Below, in pieces: positions 53,183 through 62,549 of a stretch of 64,000 nt of DNA. A program made the translations under genes and the position numbers. Every line of letters starts with the position of its first letter. The first letter of the stretch is position 1. The notes beneath the pieces are model-generated. The model saw only the letters and a program-made list of their open reading frames with translations. It did not search any database and had not been told where the DNA came from. This DNA comes from Litchfieldella anticariensis FP35 = DSM 16096 (GTDB lineage Bacteria; Pseudomonadota; Gammaproteobacteria; Pseudomonadales; Halomonadaceae). Location of the stretch: NCBI RefSeq assembly GCF_000409775.1, contig NZ_KE332392.1, forward strand, positions 226,459-290,458. Reading direction: 5' to 3'.

Positions 53183-54040
53183 ATGATGACCGATCAAGTG
53201 ATGGCCGCCATCGATGGTTCGCAGTTCTCGACGGCGGTATGCGACTACGCCGCCTGGGCCAGCTTGGCGCTCGGTGCGCCACTGACCTTCTTGCACGTGG
53301 TCGACAACCATCCGCAGACAGCCGAAGCCGATCTATCCGGCAACATCGGCTTGGGGTCGCGTGAGCATCTGCTGGAAGAACTGGCATCGCTGGACGAAAA
53401 ACGCGCCAAGCTGGCCCAGGAGCAGGGCCGGTTGATGCTGGATGCCGCCAAGTCGCGTGCCATCGAGGATGGCATCAGCGAACCGGGGATCCGACAGCGC
53501 AACGGAGAACTGGTAGAAACGCTCAGCGAACTGGAAAACGACATTCGCCTGCTGGTGATCGGCAAGCGTGGCGAGATGGCGCATCAGGCCAGCGAACACC
53601 TGGGTTCCAATCTGGAGCGGGTGGTACGCAGCCTGCATCGACCGATCCTGGTGGTGCCTGAGACCTTCGAGCGGCCTCAGCGGGTGCTGATCGCCTTCGA
53701 TGGCAGCAAGACCACGCGCAAGGGCGTGGAGATGATCGCCAGCAGCCCGCTGTTCAAAGGTATTGCCGTGCATGTGGTGACGGTCGGGGCCGAGGTGGCG
53801 GATATGCGCTCCCAACTCGACTGGGCACTGAAGACGCTGAGCGATGCCGGTTTCGAAGCGCATGGCGAGATTCGTGCCGGTGAAGTCGAGGAGAGCCTGC
53901 GTACCTATCAGCAGGAGCATGACATCGATCTGCTGGTGATGGGGGCCTACGGCCATACTCGAATTCGTCATCTGCTGGTCGGTAGCACCACCACGGCCAT
54001 GTTGCGCAGGGCCAGCACTCCGGTATTACTTCTACGCTGA
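53183..54040 (+). CDS. Tandem-domain universal stress protein
   Basis: 285 aa. Three consecutive ATG codons (53180, 53183, 53186) follow AAGGA; 53183 or 53186 fits best. Two UspA domains. The second has the ATP-binding pattern G-x2-G-x9-G-S (GAYGHTRIRHLLVGSTT); the first has a near version (GKRG...LGSN). Likely an energy-state sensor for the SulP transporter encoded upstream. Confidence 0.88.
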   Translation: MMTDQVMAAIDGSQFSTAVCDYAAWASLALGAPLTFLHVVDNHPQTAEADLSGNIGLGSREHLLEELASLDEKRAKLAQEQGRLMLDAAKSRAIEDGISEPGIRQRNGELVETLSELENDIRLLVIGKRGEMAHQASEHLGSNLERVVRSLHRPILVVPETFERPQRVLIAFDGSKTTRKGVEMIASSPLFKGIAVHVVTVGAEVADMRSQLDWALKTLSDAGFEAHGEIRAGEVEESLRTYQQEHDIDLLVMGAYGHTRIRHLLVGSTTTAMLRRASTPVLLLR

Positions 54041-54113
54041 ACAACTTCTGCGCTGAACAATGTATCGACTGTTCAGATATTGAGTCACTCGCAAATGGAG
54101 ACAAGGAACTCAC

Positions 54114-54473
54114 ATGACCATCATTCGACATGATGCCCAGGCGCGCATGAGCCGCGCCGTGATTCACAATGGAGTGGCCTACCTGTGTGGTCAGGTGGCG
54201 GGGCCTGAGGCTCGATACGGTGATATCACCGCCCAGACCGAAAGCATGCTGGCGCGAGTGGATGCCCTGCTCAAGGAAATCGGCTCCGATCGCGAGCGTC
54301 TGCTGTCGGCAACGATCTACTTAAAGGATGGCGATGACTTCGCCGCCATGAATGCGGTATGGGATGCCTGGGTCCCGGAGGGTCACGCTCCCGCGCGGAC
54401 TTGTGTCTGTGCGCCGATGCCCGCCGATGAGTTGAGAGTCGAGATTACCGTCACGGCGATGGTGCCTGCCTAG
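54114..54473 (+). CDS. RidA-family protein
   Basis: 119 aa. Reactive intermediate deaminase fold: [16 protein letters not shown], the invariant Arg in [21 protein letters not shown] and C-terminal VEITVTA. Removes toxic enamine/imine products of PLP enzymes such as threonine dehydratase. A Cys follows the Arg as in RidA paralogues of the Rid1-3 types. Convergent with the next gene, overlapping it by 4 bp. Confidence 0.9.
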   Translation: MTIIRHDAQARMSRAVIHNGVAYLCGQVAGPEARYGDITAQTESMLARVDALLKEIGSDRERLLSATIYLKDGDDFAAMNAVWDAWVPEGHAPARTCVCAPMPADELRVEITVTAMVPA

Positions 54474-55084
54474 CCCGCTTTTTCCTCATCGACGGAAAGT
54501 CGACGCGGCTGGTGGCGCAGAAATGCCGCCAGTCGCTCATCCTCGCACTCTCCTACCTGACAGAGTTGGCTGGCAAGCTCAGCGTACTGACGCAGGATAG
54601 GGTCGATCAAGCGCATGCGAGTCGCATCGCCTTTGGCTTCTTCGGCTTCGTTGGCCAACCACTCGAACAATCTTCCTAGTCGCGCAACGTTGGGGTCACC
54701 GCGGCCAGTATTGCCGCGCAAGGCGTCAATGGCCAAACAGCGTAGAACGCTACGTTTGTTGGGATCCAGACTTTCCTTGTCGAGCAGGGCTTCGGCCTGA
54801 TGCACGAAGCGTTCCATGAGTTGTGCCGTTTCCGCGGCACGTAACTGACGATGTTGGGCTTCGAGGCTCGAGGCCAATACCTTGTGCTGAGTGCGTAGGC
54901 CACTGATCAGTGCAGCCATCATGATCAACAGGCTCATGACGGCTGCCAGGGCAAGCGCGAAGAGACCTAGTGGTGCCAGATGTTCGGGGTTGAGTGGCCA
55001 ACCGAGATCGCTGGCGGCAATTCCCAGAGCGCCCATAGCGAGCGTGACGACAACGATTAACATGATAACGGTTGTGGATGGCAT
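54470..55084 (-). CDS. Conserved membrane protein with coiled-coil cytoplasmic part
   Basis: 204 aa, CAGGAG before ATG 55084. Two membrane helices at the N-terminus ([41 protein letters not shown]) then a helical region rich in Gln, Ala and Glu (residues 70-100) and a folded tail. No recognised domain. Not obviously linked to neighbours. Confidence 0.65.
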   Translation of the reverse strand: MPSTTVIMLIVVVTLAMGALGIAASDLGWPLNPEHLAPLGLFALALAAVMSLLIMMAALISGLRTQHKVLASSLEAQHRQLRAAETAQLMERFVHQAEALLDKESLDPNKRSVLRCLAIDALRGNTGRGDPNVARLGRLFEWLANEAEEAKGDATRMRLIDPILRQYAELASQLCQVGECEDERLAAFLRHQPRRLSVDEEKAG

Positions 55085-55187
55085 CCCTGAACTCCTGGTG
55101 CTTCTGATGAAAAACGTGGCTGAACGGGTAACGGGTTATCGGCAAGACGATGGGATATCTGAAGCCTGAGGGTCGAGAATAACGTCA

Positions 55188-55895
55188 TTATTCCTCGCCG
55201 GGGTCTTCATCCCCACTATCCTTGCCTGCTTCGCTATCTCCATTTCCTTCGCTATCGATGATGTGGTCGAACTGCTTGGTAAAGAATGGCTGCAAGGCGA
55301 TTTCGTCCACGGGATACTGATCCTCTAGCCGTACGACCAGTTCATCACCGTTGGCAGCCCGGAGGGTGATCTGCTCAAGGTATTCCTTTCCTTCTAGCGT
55401 CAGTGTACCGAGCCAGGTTTCCATGGGCGGGGCCAGTGGAGTCAATTGAACCTGCCACTGCTCGGGTTCCCCTTCCAGGGTGATGTGATAGTAATTGGAA
55501 AGTGCTGGCCAATTGCCGCCAATCAGGTCGACCAGTTGCTGGGCGAAGGCAAATCGCTCGGTCAGCAACATGAAGTCAGTTCTTTGTTCCTCATCCTCAA
55601 CGTTCTCGGCAGGCGTAGGCACGATATCGACATGGAACACCAACGTCGTGTCCACGGGAGTCTGCAGCTGCCAGATCACTTGCCGGTCGCGCTGATAGAG
55701 GAAATGTCCTTCGCTGTAGAGGCGTGTTTCCTGGTCGGCCAGCCAACTGCGTTGTTCGAACTGACCTTGAATGGTGGCAGGCTCGGCTAGGCGGGCTTGT
55801 AGCGCTTCGAGGTCGAAAGCCAGAACGGGCGTGGCGATATTCAATAGCAGCGCTGCGGTGATGAGCTTATGCAAAATCACTGTGTTTCGAAACAA
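55188..55895 (-). CDS. LolA-like outer-membrane lipoprotein carrier, aryl-polyene type
   Basis: 235 aa with signal peptide (LITAALLLNIATPVLA). LolA-like beta half-barrel: ATIQGQFEQRSWL, SEGHFLYQRDRQVIWQLQTP, GNWPALSNYYHITLEG, LEQITLRAANGD. It is longer and more divergent than housekeeping LolA and ends in an acidic tail (NGDSEAGKDSGDEDPGEE). LolA-like proteins of this sort are regular members of aryl-polyene clusters, which begin just to the right; expected role is moving the lipid-linked polyene across the periplasm. Confidence 0.78.
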   Translation of the reverse strand: MFRNTVILHKLITAALLLNIATPVLAFDLEALQARLAEPATIQGQFEQRSWLADQETRLYSEGHFLYQRDRQVIWQLQTPVDTTLVFHVDIVPTPAENVEDEEQRTDFMLLTERFAFAQQLVDLIGGNWPALSNYYHITLEGEPEQWQVQLTPLAPPMETWLGTLTLEGKEYLEQITLRAANGDELVVRLEDQYPVDEIALQPFFTKQFDHIIDSEGNGDSEAGKDSGDEDPGEE

Positions 55896-55950
55896 GCTGA
55901 TGTCATCCAGAGGTGGAAGCGTTCATCCTAACCTTAGCGGGGAGCTTTTC

Positions 55951-56547
55951 TCATGCCCATATGAATTTGGGCAAGGAAAGAGTAGGACGAGTATGGATGA
56001 GAAGGTCTTCGGTAAATGATGTTACGGCCAACGTCCAATTCGGGGTTTGCCATAACCAGGCATGTGCATCTCCTCGTGGAGCCAACCGCTGCAAGCGAGT
56101 GGCAAACACACTGCTGGGTGCCTCCCCCTGGAGAGAGGAGAGCTTATACAACGCTTCGTGCAGAGTCCATGCCCGGTAGAAAGCGGCTTGGGAATCGCTT
56201 GCGAGGAGGATAGAGCGTCGGACCTCATGTTCTGGCAGTAAATCGATGAGTGCTGCCAGGCGCCTGGCATGCCGAGTACGGGTATGCTCCAGATCAATTC
56301 CAATAGGCAGGGGAGCAAGACCGGCGATGACTCTGCCATCACGATGGCTCAGGCTTGCCTGCCAAGGTGAGGGAAGCGCCGGGTGCTTCGGCGGGCCGCT
56401 TCCTCGAGGTGACCAGCCATCCAAAGGGCAGTCGAACCCATGTTGCGCCGCGAGCCGGGAGAGCAACTCCCGACCCAACTGCGATAGGTAAGCCCCGCTG
56501 CTACCAGCGGGGGCTTGTGCCAAGTGCAAGTCGAGGCGGGCTGCCAT
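55951..56547 (-). CDS. 4'-phosphopantetheinyl transferase
   Basis: 198 aa from ATG 56547, 5 bp after the upstream stop. PPTase motifs IGIDLEHTR (Mg-binding D-x-E) and FYRAWTLHEALYK. In the second, the usual W-x-x-K-E-A has His in place of Lys, while the final Lys is kept. Loads phosphopantetheine on the acyl carrier proteins of the aryl-polyene pathway. Activity is likely but the His substitution is notable. Confidence 0.8.
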   Translation of the reverse strand: MAARLDLHLAQAPAGSSGAYLSQLGRELLSRLAAQHGFDCPLDGWSPRGSGPPKHPALPSPWQASLSHRDGRVIAGLAPLPIGIDLEHTRTRHARRLAALIDLLPEHEVRRSILLASDSQAAFYRAWTLHEALYKLSSLQGEAPSSVFATRLQRLAPRGDAHAWLWQTPNWTLAVTSFTEDLLIHTRPTLSLPKFIWA

Positions 56548-56552
56548 CTCGG

Positions 56553-56996
56553 TCAATGCAGGGTAACGACATCGCCACGCAAGGCGACTCCCGCCATCAG
56601 AGCACCGGCATGACATTCGTACTCGGTGCGTGACGTCATGGGATGGCGTTTGTAGAAACTTTCGATGTTGATGACCGCATTGCCGCCTTCGGCCTTGACG
56701 CGGTCCTGAAGGCTGATCAGGGCTGAGAGCATGACCCATCGACAGGCTTCTTCGTCGGTCTTGTTGAAGGCGTTGGTCTTCTTGTTGGTGACGAAATTGC
56801 CGTGTTCAGCCACGACTTCTCCATGAGGGGTATCGGCAAAGAAGAAACGGATATTTGGATCGAGTCTCTCCCTGGCAGCAGGAGTATTCATCGCTTCTTC
56901 AATGGAAAGCATGTGTGTGGTATCGCGTGCGTAGCTAGCCGTGGTCAGCAGTAGGGCGCCAAGCAGCATACCGAATGAAAGCAATCCCCTGATCAT
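56553..56996 (-). CDS. Small secreted protein of the aryl-polyene locus
   Basis: 147 aa with signal peptide (LLSFGMLLGALLLTTASYA). Conserved core: FFADTPHGEVVAEHGNFVTNKKTNAFNKTDEEACRWVMLSALISLQDRVKAEGGNAVINIESFYKR and EYECHAGALMAGVALRG. The last part resembles the metal-binding-like fold of YbjQ-type proteins. Often annotated as excinuclease ATPase subunit in genomes although it has no ATPase motif. Function unknown. Confidence 0.7.
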   Translation of the reverse strand: MIRGLLSFGMLLGALLLTTASYARDTTHMLSIEEAMNTPAARERLDPNIRFFFADTPHGEVVAEHGNFVTNKKTNAFNKTDEEACRWVMLSALISLQDRVKAEGGNAVINIESFYKRHPMTSRTEYECHAGALMAGVALRGDVVTLH

Positions 56997-57069
56997 TTAG
57001 CGTTCCTTCTTCTTACTTGATTTTATGGTGTCGCTGGTACGGCACCGTGAGCGGCACATGATAGTGCCA

Positions 57070-58329
57070 TCATGGCCAGCGGCGGAAAATCAACGAAGTG
57101 TTGATGCCGCCAAAGGCAAAGTTATTGCTCATCACGTACTCGCAGTCGATGCGTCGTGCTTTGCCGCATAGGTAGTCGAGATCCGCGCAAGCGTCATCGG
57201 GCCGGTCGAGGTTGGCAGTGGCATGGAACCATCCTTCGCGCATCATCTCGATGGCGACCCAAGCCTCCAGTGCGCCGCAGGCCCCCAGTGTATGGCCGGT
57301 GAAGCTCTTGAAGGCACTGATCGGCAGCTTGGAACCGAATACGGCATGCGTGGCATGACTTTCGGCGATATCGCCACGATCGGTGGCGGTACCGTGCGCA
57401 CTGACGTAGCCGATCTGCTCCGGCTTTAGTCCAGCGTCATCGAGTGACTGGCGAATGGCCCGTTCCATCATGTTGGCGTCTGGTTGGGTGACGTGGCGAC
57501 CATCGCTGTTGGTGCCGAACCCAACCAACTCGGCGTAGATGGTGGCTCCGCGAGCCTTGGCGTGCTCGAGCTCTTCGAGAATCAGGGTGCCGGCACCTTC
57601 ACCGATTACCAGGCCATCGCGCTCGGCATCGAAAGGACGCGGCGAGGTATGCGGGGCGTCGTTGCGGGTGCTGGTGGCGAACAGCGTATCGAAAACGGCG
57701 GCCTCGGAGGCCGATAGCTCCTCGCAACCGCCGGCGATCATTGCTGTCTGACGGCCGAATCGAATCGCTTCGTAGGCGTAGCCGATGCCTTGGCTACCCG
57801 ATGTGCAGGCACTCGAAGTGGTGTGGATGCGTCCACGCACGCCGAGGAACACACCAATGTTGACCGGTGCGGTGTGAGCCATCATGCGGATATAGGAATT
57901 GGCATTGAGCCCATCCGTCGACTTGTTGATCAGCATGTTGCCGAAGTCAGCCACCGCGTCGGGCTCTCCCGCCGATGCGCCGTAAGCGATTCCCATCTGG
58001 CCGCTACCCAAGAGCGGAGAGTCGAGCAGCCCCGCATCCTCCAGCGCCAGCTCGCTGGCACGGGTGGCCATTTGCGCTCCCCGCCCCATGCTGCGTAGCG
58101 CACGACGGTGATAGTGATCGGGCAGCATGAAGTCGCTGACGGGAGCGCCAAGGCGTGTGTTGAGGCCTTCGTAGCTTTTCCAGTCATCCATGTGGCGAAT
58201 ACCACTTTCCAAGCGTTCGAGACGAGCACGTATGTTTGCCCAGTCATTGCCGATTGGTGAAAAGCCCGCTATACCGGTGACCACCACCCGGCGACCGAGT
58301 CCATCCTTGCGTAGCATGTCGCCTGGCAT
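57070..58329 (-). CDS. apeR: Beta-ketoacyl-ACP synthase, aryl polyene (ApeR-like)
   Basis: 419 aa, ATG 58329 overlapping the previous stop (TGATG) with GGAGG. KAS II-type thiolase fold: Cys in SSACTSGSQ, His in SAHGTATDRGD, His in KSFTGHTLGA, and a GEGAGTLILEE loop. Chain elongation of the polyene. Position at the end of DH-KR-KS and coupling support ApeR. Confidence 0.87.
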   Translation of the reverse strand: MPGDMLRKDGLGRRVVVTGIAGFSPIGNDWANIRARLERLESGIRHMDDWKSYEGLNTRLGAPVSDFMLPDHYHRRALRSMGRGAQMATRASELALEDAGLLDSPLLGSGQMGIAYGASAGEPDAVADFGNMLINKSTDGLNANSYIRMMAHTAPVNIGVFLGVRGRIHTTSSACTSGSQGIGYAYEAIRFGRQTAMIAGGCEELSASEAAVFDTLFATSTRNDAPHTSPRPFDAERDGLVIGEGAGTLILEELEHAKARGATIYAELVGFGTNSDGRHVTQPDANMMERAIRQSLDDAGLKPEQIGYVSAHGTATDRGDIAESHATHAVFGSKLPISAFKSFTGHTLGACGALEAWVAIEMMREGWFHATANLDRPDDACADLDYLCGKARRIDCEYVMSNNFAFGGINTSLIFRRWP

Positions 58330-59054
58330 CAGCACATTCCTCCATTCACAGCGAAAACCTGCCGGGTGATATATCCGGCATCGCACGAGCACAGGAAGCC
58401 TACCGTGGCGGCGACTTCCTCGCTGGTGCCGGTGCGGCGCATGGGGATTAGCTTGAGGGCTTCCTCGGTGACCAGGTCGTCGGTCATGTCGGTGTCGATC
58501 AATCCTGGGGCGACGCAGTTGACCGTGATTCGGCGCTTGGCCAACTCTACCGCCAGGGCTTTCACCGCACCGATCAGGCCGGCCTTGGCGGCGCTGTAGT
58601 TGACCTGGCCGCGGTTGCCCATCAACCCCGACACCGAGGACATCACTACGATGCGACCCGGTGCGCGCCGGCGAATCATCGGCATGACCAAGGGCTTGAC
58701 CACGTTGTAGAAGCCATCGAGGTTGGTGTGGATGACGCTGTCCCAGTCTTCGTCGGAAAGCGCGGGAAAGGCGCCATCGGCGGTGATACCGGCGTTGCAG
58801 ACCACCCCATAGTAGGCGCCATGTGCATCGATATCGGTTTCGATGGCATGTCGTGCCGCTTCGCGGTCAGCGACATCAAAGCAGATTACGCGGGCGCCGC
58901 GCCCTAGGGCGCGGATGTCGTGGGCGACCGCTTCGGCGGCCTCCTTGCGGTGACGGCAGTGCAGCACAATATCGAAGCCATCCCGTGCCAGGCGCAGGGC
59001 AATGGCACGACCGATGCCGCGGCTCGAACCGGTGACTAGAATGGTATCGGTCAT
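58329..59054 (-). CDS. apeQ: 3-ketoacyl-ACP reductase, aryl polyene (ApeQ-like)
   Basis: 241 aa, ATG 59054 with AAGGGAG, overlapping DH by ATGA. FabG-type SDR: VTGSSRGIGRAIAL, NAGITAD, Ser in MSSVSGLMG, YSAAKAG. Reduces the beta-keto group after each condensation. Second start (to 59351) is out of frame with a ribosome site and rejected. Confidence 0.92.
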   Translation of the reverse strand: MTDTILVTGSSRGIGRAIALRLARDGFDIVLHCRHRKEAAEAVAHDIRALGRGARVICFDVADREAARHAIETDIDAHGAYYGVVCNAGITADGAFPALSDEDWDSVIHTNLDGFYNVVKPLVMPMIRRRAPGRIVVMSSVSGLMGNRGQVNYSAAKAGLIGAVKALAVELAKRRITVNCVAPGLIDTDMTDDLVTEEALKLIPMRRTGTSEEVAATVGFLCSCDAGYITRQVFAVNGGMC

Positions 59055-59545
59055 GGGTTGCTCCCTTGTTGAATGTCCTCCAGCGCTTGTCGCGATTCGG
59101 GCTGAAAGACGTTGAGCGTGGTGGTGGCGAGTTGTTGACCGTCGCTGTCCAGCAGGCGCCCGCGAAAGGCCCCAAGGCCGTTGTCGGCACGGAAATCGAG
59201 TTCGACTTCGATGCGAATCGGTTGCCCGAAGGCGAACTTCGGTGTCTGGCATTGATAGCGTCGGGTGCCGAGCAGAAAGCCGATTTGCGGCGTCCCCCCT
59301 TGGTTTACGGCCTGCACGCCGGCCCAGGCGGCAACGGCCTGGGCGAGCCATTCGAGTCCCACCCAGCCAGGTATGCCCTCGGTGGTAGCAAAGAGGTCGT
59401 CGCGGCTTGGGATGACTTCGGCATGCAGGTACTCATCTCCCACATCGAGCAGAGTGTCGAGCAGGCACATGCCATGACGATGAGGCACGTAGGGGGCAAT
59501 GTCGCAGGGCAGGTCGAGCCTTTGTGATGTCGGGAAATCAGTCAT
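59051..59545 (-). CDS. apeP: 3-hydroxyacyl-ACP dehydratase, aryl polyene (ApeP-like)
   Basis: 164 aa, ATG 59545 overlapping the KS stop by 8 bp. Hotdog fold: PHRHGMCLLDTLLDVGDEYLHAEV, GIPGWVGLEWLAQAVAAWAGVQ, FLLGTRRYQCQTPKF. Removes water to leave the conjugated double bond. Standard place between KS and KR. Confidence 0.88.
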   Translation of the reverse strand: MTDFPTSQRLDLPCDIAPYVPHRHGMCLLDTLLDVGDEYLHAEVIPSRDDLFATTEGIPGWVGLEWLAQAVAAWAGVQAVNQGGTPQIGFLLGTRRYQCQTPKFAFGQPIRIEVELDFRADNGLGAFRGRLLDSDGQQLATTTLNVFQPESRQALEDIQQGSNP

Positions 59546-60731
59546 GAAAACGTTCCAACAGCAAAGCGATATTGTTGCCTCCGAAAGCGAAGGCGTTGCT
59601 GAGTGCACGTGTGCCGTCATGTTTCGTAGCCGAGGCGTAGGCCAGTAGTGGTAGCTCTGCGTCGGGCTGGTCGTCATAGACGTGTGGCGGCAACCGCCCG
59701 GTATCCAGGGCCAGCCAGCAGAAGGCGGCTTCCAACGCCCCGCAGGCACCCAACGTATGGCCGGTCAGGGCCTTGGTCGAACTGCATGGCAGTGTGTCGC
59801 CGAAAACATGAGCGACGGCTAGGGCTTCCATGCTGTCGTTCTGGCGGGTTGCAGTACCGTGCAGGTTGAGATAATCGATGGCCGAGGCTGGCAGCCGGGC
59901 CATGTCCAGCGCTGCCTGTATGGCCGCGATGGCTCCCTGGCCGTCGGGGCGTGGCGCGGAGATATGATGGGCATCGCTAGTCTCGCCATAACCGCTGAGC
60001 TGGATACCGCCCGTTTCGGCGGTGACCAGGAACAAAGCCGCTGCTTCCCCCAGGTTGATGCCATCGCGGTTGGCCGAGAAGGGCTGGCAAGGGGTATCGC
60101 TGAGCGCTTCGAGCGAGGCGAAGCCATTGACGGTCAGGCCGCAGAGACTGTCTGCACCACCGGCGATCACCGCATCAAAGGCGCCGCTCGCCAGTGAACG
60201 CTTGGCACTGGCCAGGGCTCGGGCGCTCGATGTGCAAGCAGTAGACAGTGTGTAGGCAGGCCCCTCGAGACCAAGCCGTTCAGCGACGAAACATGCTGGA
60301 GAGCCTATTTCATGGCGTTGGTAGCGAAAGTCTAGTGGCCAGTCACCTTCCCGTTGGCGTTTGGCCAAAGCCATTTCGGTTTCACCTATGCCTGAGGTGC
60401 TGGTACCGAGGATCACCCCGATGCGTGCTTGTGGGTGCCGCTGGCGGTAGGCGTCAAGTGTCGGCTCGAGCCGCTCCAACGCCGCGGCTAGCAACTGATT
60501 GTTTCGGGAGCGATGCACCACTGGCAAGCTGCTGATATCGGGCAAGGGGGAAGTTACCCGTCCCAGCGGCAGTGGACGCCCAGGAGTAAAGGCGTCGTCA
60601 TACACCAGACCGCGATGCCCGTTGAACAAGGCCTTGGAGATCGTTCCCAGGTCGTCGCCCAGGGGACAGACCAGTGCCGGAGGCAAGAGACGGCAGGGTT
60701 GTTCCTGTATGGGGGTCAATCGGCTGGGCAT
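59538..60731 (-). CDS. apeO: Beta-ketoacyl-ACP synthase, aryl polyene (ApeO-like)
   Basis: 397 aa. Cys in STACTSSARAL, His in LHGTATRQND, His in KALTGHTLGACGALEA. Shorter and more divergent than the KS at 57070-58329. In aryl-polyene operons ApeO is the elongation or priming KS working with DH and KR. Overlaps the DUF3261 gene by 16 bp. Confidence 0.87.
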   Translation of the reverse strand: MPSRLTPIQEQPCRLLPPALVCPLGDDLGTISKALFNGHRGLVYDDAFTPGRPLPLGRVTSPLPDISSLPVVHRSRNNQLLAAALERLEPTLDAYRQRHPQARIGVILGTSTSGIGETEMALAKRQREGDWPLDFRYQRHEIGSPACFVAERLGLEGPAYTLSTACTSSARALASAKRSLASGAFDAVIAGGADSLCGLTVNGFASLEALSDTPCQPFSANRDGINLGEAAALFLVTAETGGIQLSGYGETSDAHHISAPRPDGQGAIAAIQAALDMARLPASAIDYLNLHGTATRQNDSMEALAVAHVFGDTLPCSSTKALTGHTLGACGALEAAFCWLALDTGRLPPHVYDDQPDAELPLLAYASATKHDGTRALSNAFAFGGNNIALLLERFHD

Positions 60732-61282
60732 GAGGCTGCTGTCCGGTTGGCGTCGTCGTCAAGTGGTGCGATATACAAGCGATAATCACCCTCGAAGTCA
60801 TCGATGATACGGCATTCGGCATTGCCCATGATGTGAGCGATGGTTCGACTCCGGTAGCGGATGGTACGCTCCTCGCGATCTTCCACCAATGACCAGTCGG
60901 TCCTGTCAAAGGCTCGAGTCAATGCTGACGATGGCCACAGGCTCCAGGCCAAGCGACTGGCTAGCCACTCGGCCGAAAACGGTGGGTCGAACGATGTGTC
61001 GGGAAGGAAACGGGCACCATGGTCGTCATGCACCAAGGTCAACAGGCGCTGGCCTTGTGGGCTCAGCATGGCCAAGCGTAGCGAACCATCATCGTGGCGC
61101 AAGACACCGATCAGTTCATGACGCTGGCCCTGATGGTCGAACGTCAGGCGTTGCATCCGCGTACCCATCTCGGGCAGTGCCGCCAGCTCAGGAGGCGGGG
61201 CGTTGGCTGGTTGCCCGGCACAGCCGATAAGCTGTGCAAAGATGGCCGTCAGCAACGCATGGCGAAGAAAGGGACGTCGCAC
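60716..61282 (-). CDS. DUF3261 lipoprotein of the aryl-polyene locus
   Basis: 188 aa starting at GTG 61282, directly after the upstream TAG. Lipobox LIGC at residues 18-21 predicts acylation at Cys21. DUF3261 proteins are fixed members of aryl-polyene clusters; probably at the outer membrane or periplasmic side of the export path. Overlaps KS by 16 bp. Confidence 0.82.
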   Translation of the reverse strand: MRRPFLRHALLTAIFAQLIGCAGQPANAPPPELAALPEMGTRMQRLTFDHQGQRHELIGVLRHDDGSLRLAMLSPQGQRLLTLVHDDHGARFLPDTSFDPPFSAEWLASRLAWSLWPSSALTRAFDRTDWSLVEDREERTIRYRSRTIAHIMGNAECRIIDDFEGDYRLYIAPLDDDANRTAASCPAD

Positions 61283-62545
61283 CTATCGAACCTCGCTGAT
61301 GGCAGAGGAGGCATCGTCGGTGCACGCCTCAGCCAGACTGTTCAGCCGCCGGCGGCTGGCGGCAACGAAGGGGTTACTCTCATCCCAGGCATAGCCTGCC
61401 AGCACCGAACTGATCATTGAGCGGATGCGTGGCGTCTGTTGCGCGTTGAAGATGATGCGCGGCAGACGACCGTCGTACCAAGCCTCGACGAATTCGCGGA
61501 AGGTGGCCACGCCGCGCCGCAGCGGCTGTTCGAACTGGCTATCCCAATCGATTCTTTCGCCGGAGAGCTGACGCTCGACCAGGGGCGCGGCGCGCAGCGC
61601 CGAGTCCAGGGCGATGGTCACGCCCGAGGAAAATACCGGGTCGAGGAATTCACCGGCATTGCCCAGAAGGGCGAAGCCTGGGCCGTGTAGTCGAGTGACA
61701 TCGGCGGAATAGCCTTCCAGGCGGCCGATGTCGCGAATGGACTCGGCATTGGTCAGCAGTTCGGCAAACCGAGGTTCGGCACGGATCAAGTGCCATAGAC
61801 GTTCGTTATCGTCGGCGCCGGCAGATTCCAGCGCCGCTCTATCGCCGACCACGCCGAGCGAGGCGCGCCCCTGCCGGAAAGGGATCAGCCAGAACCAGAT
61901 GCCAGGATGCTCGGGGTGCAGGCCGATCAGGATCTTTTCACGATCATGATGTGGGCAGACAATGCGATCCTCGATATGGGTGAACAGCGCACAGCGCGGC
62001 TCCAAGACCGAGGGCCGGGCGAGACCGGTGAGACGTGCCAGGACGCGACCATAGCCACTGGCATCCAGTATGAAGCGGGCACTGAGCGAGCGTCGCTCAT
62101 CTGTCGTGTCAACCAGCGTGAGGCATGGCCGGTCGTCGTCGGCGATGAAGGCCTCGACGCGGGTATCGAATTCGACCTCGGCACCGGCCTGGCGTGCTCC
62201 CTCTATCAGTCGCAGGTCGAAATCGGCGCGTTCGACCTGCCAAGTGGTGTCGGGGCCAGGGCTGAACTTGTCACGGAAATCGATGGCGGTGTCCTGGCCT
62301 CGCCAGCTAAAGGCAGCGCCGTTCTTGGGCTGAAAGTCGCCGGCCTGTGCGGCATCGAGCAGGCCGCAGTCCTCAAGATGTACCATGCATTGCGGCAGCA
62401 GACTCTCACCGATGGAAAAGCGCGGAAAGCGGCTACGTTCGATGACCCGGACATGCAGGCCACGCCGGGCGAGCCAAGCGGCCGCGGCGGCGCCGGCAGG
62501 GCCTGCGCCGATGATGGCGACATCGGTAGTGTCATTCGATTCCAT
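61283..62545 (-). CDS. FAD-dependent oxidoreductase (halogenase-like) of the aryl-polyene locus
   Basis: 420 aa, ATG 62545 with AGGAG. FAD-binding IIGAGPAGAAAAAWLARRG, FSIGESLLP, and GNAGEFLDPVFSSGVTIALDSA; related to tryptophan halogenases/geranylgeranyl reductases. The Trp halogenase WxWxIP signature is replaced by FWLIPFRQG, so halogenation is doubtful. Likely tailors the polyene head or chain. Ends one base before the DUF3261 GTG. Confidence 0.85.
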   Translation of the reverse strand: MESNDTTDVAIIGAGPAGAAAAAWLARRGLHVRVIERSRFPRFSIGESLLPQCMVHLEDCGLLDAAQAGDFQPKNGAAFSWRGQDTAIDFRDKFSPGPDTTWQVERADFDLRLIEGARQAGAEVEFDTRVEAFIADDDRPCLTLVDTTDERRSLSARFILDASGYGRVLARLTGLARPSVLEPRCALFTHIEDRIVCPHHDREKILIGLHPEHPGIWFWLIPFRQGRASLGVVGDRAALESAGADDNERLWHLIRAEPRFAELLTNAESIRDIGRLEGYSADVTRLHGPGFALLGNAGEFLDPVFSSGVTIALDSALRAAPLVERQLSGERIDWDSQFEQPLRRGVATFREFVEAWYDGRLPRIIFNAQQTPRIRSMISSVLAGYAWDESNPFVAASRRRLNSLAEACTDDASSAISEVR

Positions 62546-62549
62546 GCGA